Assembly: GCA_029237695.1 (NCBI GenBank)
Contig: JAQRGA010000120.1
Span: 62,001 to 126,000, forward strand
Origin: Conchocele bisecta
Taxonomy: Eukaryota; Mollusca; Bivalvia; Lucinida; Thyasiridae
DNA: 64,000 nt
Direction of reading: 5' to 3'
Numbering within the stretch: position 1 is the first letter of the stretch; every line of letters begins with the position of its first letter. Below the pieces are notes generated by a model. It searched no databases. It was given only the letters and a program-made list of their open reading frames with translations, and was not told the DNA's origin. The position numbers and the translations under genes were made by a program. Shown piece after piece: positions 34,886-45,512 of the stretch.

Positions 34886-35155
34886 TCCGAGTGGACATGA
34901 ATTGTATATAGTGTAAATACAGAATTACAAGACAGAAGTTAAGAGTTCCATGAACTGCGTTATTCACACATTATTTGTGAATATAAAATCCACAAAAAAA
35001 GTATCCTTATATCAATTCACTAACTTAAAGTTGAATAAGTGGACGAGTTAGCGCATGACATCGTATTGCGGACGAGTCGACTAGCACTGGAATTCACGAT
35101 TCGGCTGTTCTTAAACTTCAGAGAAGATTAAAGGTAAGTTCAAACGTTACTGTCA
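34886..35155. other. Gene-free AT-rich spacer
   Basis: Nothing recognised. Confidence 0.4.
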
Positions 35156-35532
35156 TTTCGGCTAATTCTGCACATGGGCTAATGCGCAATTCACGTCAAA
35201 TTTAGCCATGTGTACGTCATAATAAACTATGTGGATTTTGGAATAAACAAGCTGATTAATTGCTACACCGTCACGACTGTGGCACAATTTTATCACATTC
35301 CGATAGTTTGGTAAAAAGTTATTCCAAATATAGTCAAAATGTGTAAAATCCTCAGACCCTGCTGATGGAATAGCTGTCTTATTTACTAAATTAACTGTTA
35401 AACGAAGAAACTAACCTGCCATGATGTCACTGGATAGTTCTGCTTCAAGTTTAATACCAAGTTTGCTATGCTGATCCAGTATGCTGCTCGTCATTTTGTT
35501 TACACTACCAGATGCGCAGCATTAGCCGAAAC
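35156..35532. repeat. MITE-like element with TTTCGGCTAAT inverted ends
   Basis: TTTCGGCTAATTCTGCACAT at 35156-35175 faces AGATGCGCAGCATTAGCCGAAA near 35511-35532, giving ~20-bp inverted ends over a 377-bp element. A third, partial copy (GTGCGCAGAATTAGCCGAC) lies at 35713-35731. No gene. Confidence 0.55.
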
Positions 35533-35821
35533 AAATGTGACGTTGCAAACACGTATGTGATGTCATACATCACACAATTTACGTCACTTACTGATGTCAG
35601 AACGTTATGACATTTTACCTGCACGAACGTTTTGGAACTGCGTTGAATATTCAGGAAAGTTTGACCGAATATGGAGATGGTAATGCCATATAAATGTGTT
35701 TGGAAAGCCTTAGGTGCGCAGAATTAGCCGACACCATTGTATTGTTGTTTAAAGTTATTGTTTTTACGTGCGTTATTTCTTAGCTACGGGAATCTTATAT
35801 TCCCGATCTTAGGTTAACCTA

Positions 35822-35917
35822 CTGTGGACCGCAATAGCCAAGTGGTGATCCAACGGTCGTGGGTTCGAGCCTCACCGGAGGCGTGTGTTGTGTCCTTGAG
35901 CAAGACACTTTTAGTCT
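35822..35917 (+). mobile_element. tRNA-derived SINE, 5' part
   Basis: Shows Pol III promoter boxes: A box TAGCCAAGTGG (35835-35845) and B box GGTTCGAGCCT (35862-35872), then a conserved SINE central segment (TTGTGTCCTTGAGCAAGACAC). The element is interrupted at 35917 by an LTR retrotransposon with a GTCT duplication and resumes at 42038. Confidence 0.8.
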
Positions 35918-36198
35918 TGTAATGTTCACCAGAAATTAGTGCGCTGATACCTGGAACATTGGTGGTTTCTGACCTGAGGCGCTTACGGGTACTGACGAAT
36001 GCAGCCTACGGAAACGGCCGAGGACTATTGTACGACCGGTGAACACATAGAAAAGAACTAATGACACTTCGGATTCTGATAGTGACGAGAACAGAACGAA
36101 CTCTAATGAAGTGCAAGATAGCTAGATATAGAGGTGTAATCCAGTAGTAAAAGGGATTGTTTTAATAATGTCAGACCTCCAAGAGGCTTGATATCACA
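35918..36198 (+). repeat. Left LTR, 281 bp
   Basis: Begins TGTAATGTTCACCAGAAATT and ends GGCTTGATATCACA. It differs from the right LTR at three positions. Confidence 0.95.
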
Positions 36199-36199
36199 A

Positions 36200-36213
36200 T
36201 GGCGACGAGGATG
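36200..36213 (+). promoter_or_regulatory. Primer binding site, tRNA-Ser type
   Basis: TGGCGACGAGGATG starts two bases after the left LTR. It is complementary to the 3' end (with CCA) of a serine tRNA of the GCT-anticodon type as I recall it from animals. This would prime minus-strand synthesis. Confidence 0.7.
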
Positions 36214-36948
36214 TCAGAATAGTTTTCACGGCGTGGGAGAACTTGCAAAACAATTTTGCAATTTGCTTATCTGGAGTTGAAATCCAGACCAGATCAGCCG
36301 GCGTGGGAAATTGTCCATTTCCACATTGGAATCCACGTTTATCTCTCCAAGAGAGTAAACACAGCGTTGTATTCAGATATAGTCCCCCATATGTGCTTGA
36401 ATTGGATTGTATTTTCAATAAATTGTGATTTAGTTCGTGTTTTGTTTTGTTTTTATTTTCTTTCGCGATATAAGATATAAGCGGCTCAATTTTCGCGGGA
36501 AAACAAACACCAAGAAGAAAATTCGGGTTTCCATCTAATTTTACAAGGTTATAATAATATAATCATCAATTGTAATTAATAAATAATTTCCCCAAAGTAA
36601 TTTGTTTGTTTTTAGGTAAAATAAAAAAGGAAATAATGTTTGTTTTTTTGAAAGACGGTTCAAGTGAAAGGAAGGGGGGTACATTCTGAAAATTTGCTTT
36701 AAGTTTCTATTGTTGATTCCAAGAATCAATTAAATAGCCCATACTAAGATGTAGTTGTTGTGCAAGAGTAATTTCGCATTCGCAGTAGAAAAAGTTGTAA
36801 TTTTGACTGGTAATTTTTGTTTAGAAAAAAAAATATAATTTAAATTTATAACTTCCCCTTTGTACAAAATAGCCACAGCACCGTACATTTGACACCCAAA
36901 CAACCTCAGCCCAAACTCTACAACCAAGTTGTAAACACGGCCAGGCAT
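36214..36948 (+). other. LTR retrotransposon leader
   Basis: About 735 bp with no convincing gene between primer site and gag ATG. AT-rich, with poly-A and poly-T runs. It probably holds the packaging signal and gag 5' UTR, which I cannot locate. Confidence 0.5.
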
Positions 36949-39471
36949 ATGACTGAGGAATTTGATGACACATTGCCAGTGGAGAGGCGGTTTATAGAAT
37001 GGGAGGAGGAGGAATGTGCATCTACGGGCAGTTACGACAATATTAAGGCGGAAGTCGAGCAAACACTGCAAATTGTCTCTCACTTATTAAGAACTGAGCC
37101 TAGGTACAAGGGTGGTCTCACAGATGCCGAGTATGGTGGTGCCGGACCCAAAAGTAAACTTGAGGGTGATACTCGGGAGAGAAAACACAGGGAGACACAA
37201 CTGCAGCAAGTGGGTGACGTGCTGTTGAACAACAATGGGTTACATAAACAACGTGTGGAATCGGACAGTGAGCCAGAGTCAAAGCACCCAAGGTTAAAGG
37301 GTGATATTTCAAGAACCAAGTTCTGGCATAGAGATGTCAGTGATCGTCATTCTCGTACCAAGTACGACAATGCCGAAGGTCGTGGGAGAAATAGGCGTAC
37401 CTCTAGGTCGACAGAGTATGATGTCGAACGGGAGAGGTCAAGGTCATTTGGGTCACCTAGGGACGAACGGTACTCGCGTACTAAGTACGGGAGGGATGCG
37501 GTACATCGTAATAGACGGTCACGGTCTGGGTATTGCTCCCCAGATTCAGAAAGTAGGTCAATGTCACAAAAGGCGAAACGGAACAAACATTCCTATGACA
37601 TTGATGTATGTGCGCGGCACAATAAAAATAGAAGCCGATCAATTTCCAGTTGCACTTACAACAGTAGGAGTAGGTCAAGGTCATACCAGACGACAAAGGA
37701 CAGACATTCATACACTCGACATGACCGGCGGACTAGACACAGACATAGGTCGCGCACCAGTGAAAGTAGGTCAAGGTCCGGTAGAAGTAGGTCAAGGTCA
37801 CCCAGAACGAAGTATCGTTCGAGTACCAAGTACTTGAATACGAGACCTAAGGTCAGTCGTCACAGGCGAAACGGGTCACGGTCAGAGTCTAGCCAAAGTA
37901 GGTCAAGGTCACCTAGAACAACATCACGGTACCACTCGAGTACCAAGTACTCCAGTTACCGGAGTCAGTCAAGGTCACGCACCAGTAACTTTGTAGACGT
38001 AATTAAAAGTTTACCTAAGGGTCTGCAATACGATGGTACTGGTAACTGGCTGACATTTAGACAGCGCTTTCTCCAGTATGCAGACGCATGTCAGTGGACA
38101 CAAGATGTTCGTGTTCATAGTTTGCGCTGGTGTTTGTGTGGGAAAGCCGCTGACTTTCAGGCCATGATAGCGACAACTGACATGACCTTTGATCAATTAT
38201 TGAGTAAATTAGAAAGTCGATTTAGTCAAGAGTTGACCGAGACTGTTCAGGTGAAGTTTGAGACAGCAGTGCAGAAGAGAGAGAAGCTCAGTGACTGGGC
38301 TGATAGAATACAGTTGCTGGCAGTTCGGGCATTCCAAGATTTGCCCGAACATTACTGTAACCAGCAGGTTGTAAATAGACTTTGTCAAGGTTTATTGGAC
38401 AAAGAGGCAGGCCAGCATGTATACCTGGGTAGACCGGCAACCATACAACAAACCATCAACGATGTACTCTGGTACCAGCATGTGCACTGTGCGATGTATG
38501 GTAAATCTAACTGGAGAGAGACCAAGCGACCGCCAGATCTTGACAATGAGGGACCCCAGGTTTTTGAGGTGAAAGCTCCGCAGCAGAGGGAGATGGTGCC
38601 CACTCCAGCCAGACCTGAACCAACAACTTCAGAAGGCCGCATCACATCATTGGAAGATGCGTTTGTGAAACTGCAGACATGTTTGGAACATTTGATTGTG
38701 CTGGCCCGCAAAAGGGGATTCCATCAGAGGTGCTCCATATGCAGGAAACCAACTCATACATACATGGAGTGTCCATTGAAAAACAAATGTTTTGCTTCTT
38801 TGAAGGAAGGCCACTTTAAAAGGAATTGTCCAAAGAGCAATGGTAAGAACATAGGACATTCTCCGGATGGAAAGTCAAAATCTGTTGGAAAAGCTGCGTG
38901 TGCCGAATGGTTAGTTGATCCAATGATGGATACGTCTACACCAAGTCTGATACCGAGTTTGGGTACCAAGTACTCGGACTCGTATGTGTGCACTAAGTGC
39001 GGAAAGGTGGCACTAGCCCCCAGTAGAGATGTAGAGATGATTGAAAGCATTGATGCCACACTGAGTAGAAGTGGGGCCACTTTGTATCCATCTAAGATGG
39101 GTGTGCGTGAACAGTCGATGAGTCAATCGCCTAGTGGAAGTAGAAAACCTGAAATGGATGTCGGTCCGATTTGCCCGAAGGTTGATGAGTCACCAAGTGA
39201 CTCAGGATCTCAGGTTGGAGATGGTGATAGGAACAGGATTCCGATTGTTGAAGTGGAAATCCAAGATTCCACAAGGAAGGAAAACTTGTGTCCTGTAGCA
39301 TGCAAGGTAGGTATGTATCCAAATGCAAGCGGGGAGAATGTGCGTAGCGAACACATTTGTCCCGGTTTTGTCAAGGAGGAACATGTGCGTCATGAACATG
39401 TGTTCCAAGGTAGGGACAAGGATCACGTGCGTAGCGAACACGTGTTTCCGGTTGCTTGCGGGTTGGGGTGA
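36949..39471 (+). CDS. Gag-like protein with SR-rich domain and zinc knuckle
   Basis: Open frame with first ATG at 36949 (840 codons). N-terminal acidic segment, then from about residue 90 to 350 a strongly Arg/Ser-rich, low-complexity region (SRSRSYQ, RSRSGRSRSRSPRTK) like SR splicing proteins. A Gypsy-type gag core follows (LPKGLQYDGTGNWLTFRQRF...LESRFSQEL). Next is one good CCHC knuckle (CSICRKPTHTYMEC), then a second in which the second Cys is Ser (CFASLKEGHFKRNC). The tail has repeated YxCP/RSEH motifs. The stop codon (39469-39471) is provided by the inserted GTTTAAC repeat, so the natural C-terminus is lost. It would coat and package element RNA. Confidence 0.8.
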   Translation: MTEEFDDTLPVERRFIEWEEEECASTGSYDNIKAEVEQTLQIVSHLLRTEPRYKGGLTDAEYGGAGPKSKLEGDTRERKHRETQLQQVGDVLLNNNGLHKQRVESDSEPESKHPRLKGDISRTKFWHRDVSDRHSRTKYDNAEGRGRNRRTSRSTEYDVERERSRSFGSPRDERYSRTKYGRDAVHRNRRSRSGYCSPDSESRSMSQKAKRNKHSYDIDVCARHNKNRSRSISSCTYNSRSRSRSYQTTKDRHSYTRHDRRTRHRHRSRTSESRSRSGRSRSRSPRTKYRSSTKYLNTRPKVSRHRRNGSRSESSQSRSRSPRTTSRYHSSTKYSSYRSQSRSRTSNFVDVIKSLPKGLQYDGTGNWLTFRQRFLQYADACQWTQDVRVHSLRWCLCGKAADFQAMIATTDMTFDQLLSKLESRFSQELTETVQVKFETAVQKREKLSDWADRIQLLAVRAFQDLPEHYCNQQVVNRLCQGLLDKEAGQHVYLGRPATIQQTINDVLWYQHVHCAMYGKSNWRETKRPPDLDNEGPQVFEVKAPQQREMVPTPARPEPTTSEGRITSLEDAFVKLQTCLEHLIVLARKRGFHQRCSICRKPTHTYMECPLKNKCFASLKEGHFKRNCPKSNGKNIGHSPDGKSKSVGKAACAEWLVDPMMDTSTPSLIPSLGTKYSDSYVCTKCGKVALAPSRDVEMIESIDATLSRSGATLYPSKMGVREQSMSQSPSGSRKPEMDVGPICPKVDESPSDSGSQVGDGDRNRIPIVEVEIQDSTRKENLCPVACKVGMYPNASGENVRSEHICPGFVKEEHVRHEHVFQGRDKDHVRSEHVFPVACGLG

Positions 39472-39938
39472 GTGAATGAGTGAATAGGGTTTAACGTCCG
39501 CTTTTCTGACATAGAGGTACAAGCCTCAGGGAGTCTACACGCAGACGGGTCAACGGGGTCGTGTCCCGTATCCACCTGTCCGAGGGGGGTAAATCCCAAC
39601 TTCAGAACTCAATATTTACAATCAAAATATATATTCAGTCCTGAAATTAGAACAACCTGATCTGGTGCCAGGCCCTCGCCACACCAGCATCATTTATCCC
39701 ATCCCCTAAAAGTAATAGGATTAGCGCTAATCTTACTTTTATATATGGGGCATAGCCTGACTCAACTCTCACATACAAGAAAGCCAAAAATGTACATGAG
39801 GGCCAAATCCGGTATAGTGGGTTCCGGAAAGTATGAACCCAATCGTTAAGCCAGTTTAGTCGCCTTTTACAACAAGCAATGGCTACTGCAGCACTATTCT
39901 CAGGATCAGTTGATTCCACCCCGGTGCCTGCACGGGGT
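39469..39938 (+). mobile_element. GTTTAACGTC dispersed repeat, copy 4, inserted in the LTR element
   Basis: Nearly identical to 10183-10657, from GTGAGTGAATGAGTGAATAGG to the stem-loop CCCCGGTGCCTGCACGGGG. Only a handful of differences are visible over 470 bp. It cuts the gag-pol region and donates a TGA. Confidence 0.85.
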
Positions 39939-41756
39939 TTTCATGAGAAGAATATGTTTGAAAGTCGGAGCATATAATAGCATGCAAGGAGGAGCAAACA
40001 TTTTCCGGGGTGTCATCAGAGGGGCAAACTTACCGTGTTTGCTCACCTGGTGGCGAGCGTGGAATGGATTTCACAGATGAGACGGATGAGGGCAAGGACG
40101 TCGGTGTTGCCAGTGAGAGTCCCGGTGCTGAATCCGGCGAGACAATGAAGGCCAAGCAACCAGAGGTACGGGCAAGGATGGAACTGGACGAGCCTGGTCT
40201 CGATGTGATCTGGCCGTGGGATCCAGGAGGGTGTAATGACCTTGGCGAGGGAGTTCCGTGTTGACTTCGTCATCCAAGTTGACGGTTTTACGTTTTAGAC
40301 TGGCGTGTCTCCAAAGGGACGACAGTTGGTGTGCCAGAGACGCCGTCTAGTTGTGGATTCTCTGTGGAAGAGCTTAGAGAAGCTCAAAGAAATGACAAGG
40401 ATCTAGAGTTAATCCTGGAATGGTTGAGAACGTCTGCTCAGCCTGAGGAAGCCCCTTTATTTATAGCGAGCTCTGCGATCAAGAGCAGTTTGTACTCATT
40501 GAGGGGGTACTATACCGAACCAGATATGAATGTGACGAGAAAGACTTGGTAGTGCCAGAGAGTCTAAGACCTATGGCATTAGAGTGGAACCATGACATTC
40601 CATCTTCCAGACATCAGGGTGTGGTGAGAAATAAGGCAAGCATGAAAGAAAAGTGATTTTGGGATGGAATGGTAATAGGTCACGGCAGGCTCAAAGCCTC
40701 CACAGACAGTGCACCAATTGAGCGAGTGCAGACTGATTTCATGAGTCCATTGCCTACTACTCCCTGGGGACATGAACACATCCTGATGAGGGTAGATCGA
40801 GGCCAATTCAGTGGTTGATCATTTTTCTCGTGGTTCGGATATCCCATTCAGCCATTCAGCCAGACATATCCCACTCCGGATATGGTAAGGGAGAAGGTTG
40901 GAAAGGGGATAGTGGTGGCCATTGGCATGCATCCCAAGGGTGCAAGCACAGCATCAAGGGCAGACATTTGGGCAAAATGCGACATTTGGTAGAAATGCCC
41001 GAGGTTTGGCGAGATTGGGTTGGACGTAGTCACATATCATGTCCAAATATACATCATTAAGGAAGACGGCCAAGTGGAGCGGGTTGCGGCAATGCCTTGA
41101 TCAGAGGCACCACATTTCAGGAGGTGCTGAGGCTGACTGCGGAGAATGACTAATAACTCTACAGGGCCCAGTGTTTTACGGCAGAAACGGAGAGACCAAG
41201 TCTCTAAGTGTGGTGGTCGGACTATGTTAGAGACTTGCGTCTCTAGGTCAGGACGTTTTAAATGGATTTTACTATAGTCAGAATAGTAAATACAGAGAAT
41301 CCGCGAACTGGGACATTTTAAATGGATTTTATAGTAGTAAAGACAAAGAATTTGTGGACTGGATTTTTTAAATGTACAAAGTGTTTTAATGTATTCTTAA
41401 CTGGATGTATTGTGTGTAAATTCTTAATTGGATTTATTGTGCCAAGGACAAACTGTGATAATCAAGTTTTAAATAAGTCCGATTTGGATTGAGATGATGT
41501 ACCAAGTGCGTCAAAGGAATGTGCCAAATAAGAAATACATGTAGTGCCAAATATGTTTTAAGGACAAAGTCAGTTTTAAAGGTGTTACCGCAGGAACAGT
41601 ATGCATAGTACCTCGGTTGGCGATCTGAAAGTTCGGACCAAGTCCCGAACGTGCTTAATGAGGCTGAGCCAATAAGCGATTTCTATGGTATGATAATTTC
41701 TGGAGTGAACCATCCGACCCCGGGGAGTGACAGCTTCAAAAGAAAACAGGATGGAG
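39939..41756 (+). pseudogene. Gypsy pol remnant (RNase H-integrase linker and start of integrase)
   Basis: A short frame at 40331-40552 has VEELREAQRNDKDLELILEWL, the segment between RNase H and integrase in Gypsy pol proteins. Downstream (about 40560-40815) fragments of the integrase zinc region and core are seen (HDIPSSRHQGVVR; IERVQTDFMSPLPTTPWGHEHILM, including the first catalytic D). Later traces include a P-type stretch near 40870-40935. Protease, RT and RNase H are missing, and stops and frame changes are frequent. After about 41150 the sequence is non-coding up to the purine tract. Confidence 0.75.
41738..41756 (+). promoter_or_regulatory. Polypurine tract
   Basis: AAAAGAAAACAGGATGGAG directly before the right LTR, the expected plus-strand primer position. 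Confidence 0.7.
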
Positions 41757-42037
41757 TGTAATGTTCACCAGAAATTAGTGCGCTGATACCTGGAACATTG
41801 GTGGTTTCTGACCTGAGGCGCTTACGGGTACTGACGAATGCAGCCTACGGAAACGGCCGAGGACTATTGTACGACCGGTGAACACATAGAAAAGAACTAA
41901 TCACACTTCGGATTCTGATAGTGACGAGAACAGAACGAACTCTAATGAAGTGCAAGATAGCTAGATATAGAGGTGTAATCCGGTAGTAAAAGGGATTGTT
42001 TTAATAATGTCAGACCTCCAAGAGGCTTGATATTACA
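41757..42037 (+). repeat. Right LTR, 281 bp
   Basis: Matches the left LTR at 278 of 281 positions. Followed by GTCTTTATCC, where GTCT is the target duplication. Confidence 0.95.
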
Positions 42038-42150
42038 GTCTTTATCCACACTGCTTCAGTCCACCCAGCTGTAAATGGGTACCGGCTAATTACCTGGGAA
42101 CCTCGATTGTATTTGAAATTGTTATACATGTATATATGAAATAAAGTATA
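42038..42150 (+). mobile_element. tRNA-derived SINE, 3' part
   Basis: Continues the SINE begun at 35822: after the duplicated GTCT it reads TTATCCACACTGCTTCAGTC, CACCCAGCTGTAAATGGGTACC and ends near GAAATAAAGTATAAT. This order fits the usual SINE body following GCAAGACAC. Confidence 0.75.
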
Positions 42151-43849
42151 ATCTACATCTCTAAGTCCCCAACAGGAGTTTGAGATTAATGGAAGATAGA
42201 TAGACTGTACAAGGACACACGACATGATATCGCGAAAACCAATGACAGTCCACTTTTTCGCAGTTCGTTTATAATAGCAAGAAAAGAAATCATCAACAAA
42301 ATAGGTTACCCTCTTAGTTTCAATCCAGGTATTTTCTTAACCTTTGGGAAAATCACACATAACACCGTTGTCAATCTCATAATTTATGTCTGCATGGCCA
42401 AAAAAAAAAAAGTTGTTGTTGTTGTAGCTATGTCTGTAATTCAGGCACTAATTTTCGCCCCAATCTCTCTTCAAGTCACAGAGACACAGAGAACATTGTT
42501 CGGACACACACCATTTAATCTGTAACTGGTCTAAAATACCCAAGAAAAAATGGATTTGCTATGTACGACCAGCATGCTGCTACAGAGTCAGTAGGTCGGC
42601 CGCAGCCTGTTTTTAATGTGGAGGAAAATCGGAGCTTGCACGGAACAGACAGAACGTGACCGGATATACATAAGTACATGTACAGAGACATTGGTGAAGC
42701 TGATCGATTATAGTGGATGAGCCATATCCCTAAAATAGTGTCTTTCACATCCATTGATCATAATAATCTCTAAGAACATGACCCTCATACTGTGCAAGGT
42801 TAATTAAATATAATATTTTGATCCCAGATGTCCGCCAGAATCAAAGATGGCCGCCAGTGCTGTGTACTTTCACGTAGTACAGTACTAGTGTCAGTACACT
42901 ATATCATTGCATTTGTTTATGGTTATATCTCTTAAAATATGCATGGGAATAGAAATGTAGTTTGATATTTAATAAAGTAAATGCACAAAACCAAGGTGGC
43001 TGCTGAATATTAATATTGTGTTCTTATTGTAAAGTATTTCTCACAGAAGGTGTGTAATATTCTAGTCATATAAAGATATCAAATGACAAGTACGAGTACA
43101 ATAAATAAATTGGCCGACTGCATAGTATAATGGAACACTTCATGGACAAAACCAAAACTCAGTATTTTCACACATTACCGAAAAACACTTGCATAAATGT
43201 GTGTACTTATATAGCAATCGAAGCATTATAGGGCTACCTTTTATTAAAATAATATTTCTGATTGAAATACAACTGTTTTCAGTTTTATCCTTTCATGGTT
43301 AATAATACAATAAAATGATGGACATATATAATTCAAGATGGCTGCCAAATACTGTGTACCTATTATTAACCCCCTAGATAATCACATCCAATGTACACAT
43401 ATCATTATAAAATGTAGTCAGAATAAATCATTTTGGTTACAATATTTAAAAAAAATGTGATATTAATATTCATTTAAATATATCCAAGATGGCCACCAAA
43501 TATGTATAGAGATATTCAATTAGTAACAAGAAATTGACGCTTGTCCACAACCGCGTGCATGTATAAACCAGGGCATTGCTATTACCAAGCTAATCCCCTC
43601 GCTGGCAGTCTGGATAAACAACGCATTTGTCTTAAAACAAGGTGAACATTGTCGTCAGTGACATTGGCCTTGGGCGGTCAAACGTGGGTAGTATCATGCA
43701 AATCAAAGCACCATCCCTAGATACATATTGTGGTCAACTTTTGGAAGAAAACTAATATGTCAATACGATGATAGTTGTCGTTCTGACTTGGGACACACCT
43801 TAGGGTCATGTTTTATGCAAGTATGAAATATTATGAAAAATCATTCTGG
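42151..43849. other. Gene-free stretch with spaced AAGATGGCYGCCA motifs
   Basis: No gene. Motifs CAAGATGGCCGCCA, CAAGGTGGCTGCTG, CAAGATGGCTGCCA and CAAGATGGCCACCA occur at about 42845, 42991, 43336 and 43484. They suggest an old, degraded tandem repeat. A poly-A plus GTTGTTGTT run lies at 42400-42425. Confidence 0.45.
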
Positions 43850-44775
43850 GGAAAAAAAAGAGACAACTAAGAAAAATAGTGAGTCAAGAGTTGTCTATTT
43901 TACATGCAAAACACCTCTGTGTCATGGTTTATGCATGTGTGAAGTTTCATAAAAAATATTCAAAAGGTTATTCGAGTTATGCTCCGAACAATAAATAAGT
44001 GCGGGAAAAACACAAGGAGATAATTCGAAAATCAATGAGGCAAGAGTTGTCATTCTTGCTCGCAACACACATTTGAGTCGTGGTCTATGAATGTGTGAAG
44101 TTTCATGAACATGTTCCAAATGGTATTCCAATTATGCTAAGGAAAAGAAATTAGTGCGTGGAAAAACAAAAACAGTGTTAACGGAAAAAATAGTGAGGTA
44201 ATAGTTGTCATTCTGGCGCACGACACATACCGGATAAGTGTGCGAAAAATCAAAAGGAGATAACTCGATCATTAAAGAGGTAAGAGTTGTCATTCTAGCT
44301 ATATACAGTACGTTACACACCTTTTGGTGGCGCATGGTCTATGCGTGTGAAGTTTCATTAAACTATTCTAAGGGTATTCGAGTTATGCTCCGGACAGGAA
44401 ATCAGTGCGTAAACAAACAAAGGGAGATAACTCGAAAATAAGAGCGGCAATAGTTAACATTCTTAAATGTGATACACATTTGGGCCGTGGTCTATGCATG
44501 TGTGAAGTTTGATGAAAATAATCCAAATGGTATTCGAGTTATGCTCCGGACAAGAAATCAGTATGCCAAACAAATACAAAGGGGAGAACTCGAAACTTAG
44601 TAAGGAAGTACCGGGTATGGAGGGTGTTCGAGCCAATTCCCATCTTTAAATATAAGCCGAATTGAATCGAAAATTAGTGATGCAAGTGTTGTTATTCTTG
44701 TATGCGACACACCCTTGGGTCGTCTATGCATATGTGAAGTTTCATGACAATATGCCAAAGGGTGTTCTAGTTATG
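43850..44775. repeat. Tandem repeat, ~155-bp degenerate unit
   Basis: Units hold GAGTTATGCTCCGGACA, GTGCGTAAACAAACAAAGGGAGATAACTCGA, GTTGTCATTCTTG and TGGTCTATGCATGTGTGAAGTTTCAT. GTTATGCTCC-like anchors lie near 43976, 44131, 44390, 44537 and 44768. No gene. Confidence 0.7.
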
Positions 44776-45310
44776 CAAGTTGGTCGACATGATGAATTCC
44801 ATCTATCGACTGTACGATGAGCACCGACCGACCTGTCGCGGGATTCAGCTGCAGATAGTGTCTAAACAGTACTGAAATGTAACTCTGGCATTGCAGAATC
44901 TATACTAACAAGGCGAAGTCGCATATATTGTGGCTCGACTTCTCTGCACAGGCAAACACTGCATTGAACCGTTTGAACACCGAGTAAAACTTTCACATGC
45001 CGTAAGTTATTCGAAGGTGTCATCTGAAAAGAAGCTACGTGGAGAAGGCACATGTCCAATCACCTGGCTATAAAGGCCACACTTTTGTTGTCCCATTTGC
45101 ACAGTTACTATATAAATTACCCTGTGAATAAAGACCACATGTGTACAAAGGCCAGATTTTTTACTTCCCATGGCTGGCCTTTATTCACAGGTTTGACTGT
45201 ATATACCAAAAATGGTATTTCCAGATGCACAACTTCACAAAGTGACATATTCGAAGTGCGTGTTTTGACGACTAGAGTAGATTGACCGAAACGTCTCACC
45301 GGGCCTGCAC
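44776..45310. other. Left flank of the Polinton, gene-free
   Basis: No gene. 45060-45200 has paired segments GTGAATAAAG...CTTTATTCAC and AAAGGCC...GGCCTTT that suggest a small inverted-repeat element. Confidence 0.4.
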
Positions 45311-45316
45311 TAGTTG
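45311..45316. other. Polinton target-site duplication, left
   Basis: TAGTTG. AGTTG is repeated immediately after the right end (62263-62267). It is 5 bp if the element starts AG and ends CT, or 6 bp (TAGTTG) if the last T is counted as target. Polintons typically make 6-bp duplications. Confidence 0.75.
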
Positions 45317-45510
45317 AGTAGTATATAAGAGTCACAATGATACCATCACCTCTGGAAGGCACCGGCTACGCGCGGCACCTTCCAACGCATGATGGTATCA
45401 TTTGTGACTCTTATATACTACTACAGCGAGACCATATATTTATGACATGAGAAGATACACCCTATTAGAGATAAAAATCCCTATGTTATACTCAGTATAT
45501 ATATACAACA
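45317..45510 (+). repeat. Polinton left terminal inverted repeat, 194 bp
   Basis: Matches the complement of 62069-62262 with two mismatches. Its first 106 bp (45317-45422) form a near-perfect palindrome: 32/33-bp arms (AGTAGTATATAAGAG...ATACCATCA) with one bulge, then an internal 7-bp stem TGGAAGG/CCTTCCA and a GC-rich loop. TATATAAG in the outer arm points inward and could be a TATA box. The distal 88 bp include TATACTCAGTAT, also present in the subterminal repeats at the other end. Confidence 0.95.
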
Positions 45511-45512
45511 TA

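Larger units (their letters stand above)
35918..42037 (+). mobile_element. Ty3/Gypsy-type LTR retrotransposon, 6.12 kb, gag kept, pol gutted
   Basis: Two 281-bp direct LTRs (TG...CA) flank a tRNA primer site, a long gag-like frame, a pol remnant and a purine tract. A GTCT duplication lies immediately outside both LTRs (35914-35917, 42038-42041). LTRs differ at 3 of 281 positions, so insertion is recent. The reverse transcriptase and RNase H are essentially absent and only traces around the integrase remain. A 470-bp GTTTAAC repeat sits at the end of the gag frame. Assignment to Gypsy rests on the integrase linker/core traces and the 4-bp duplication. Confidence 0.85.
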
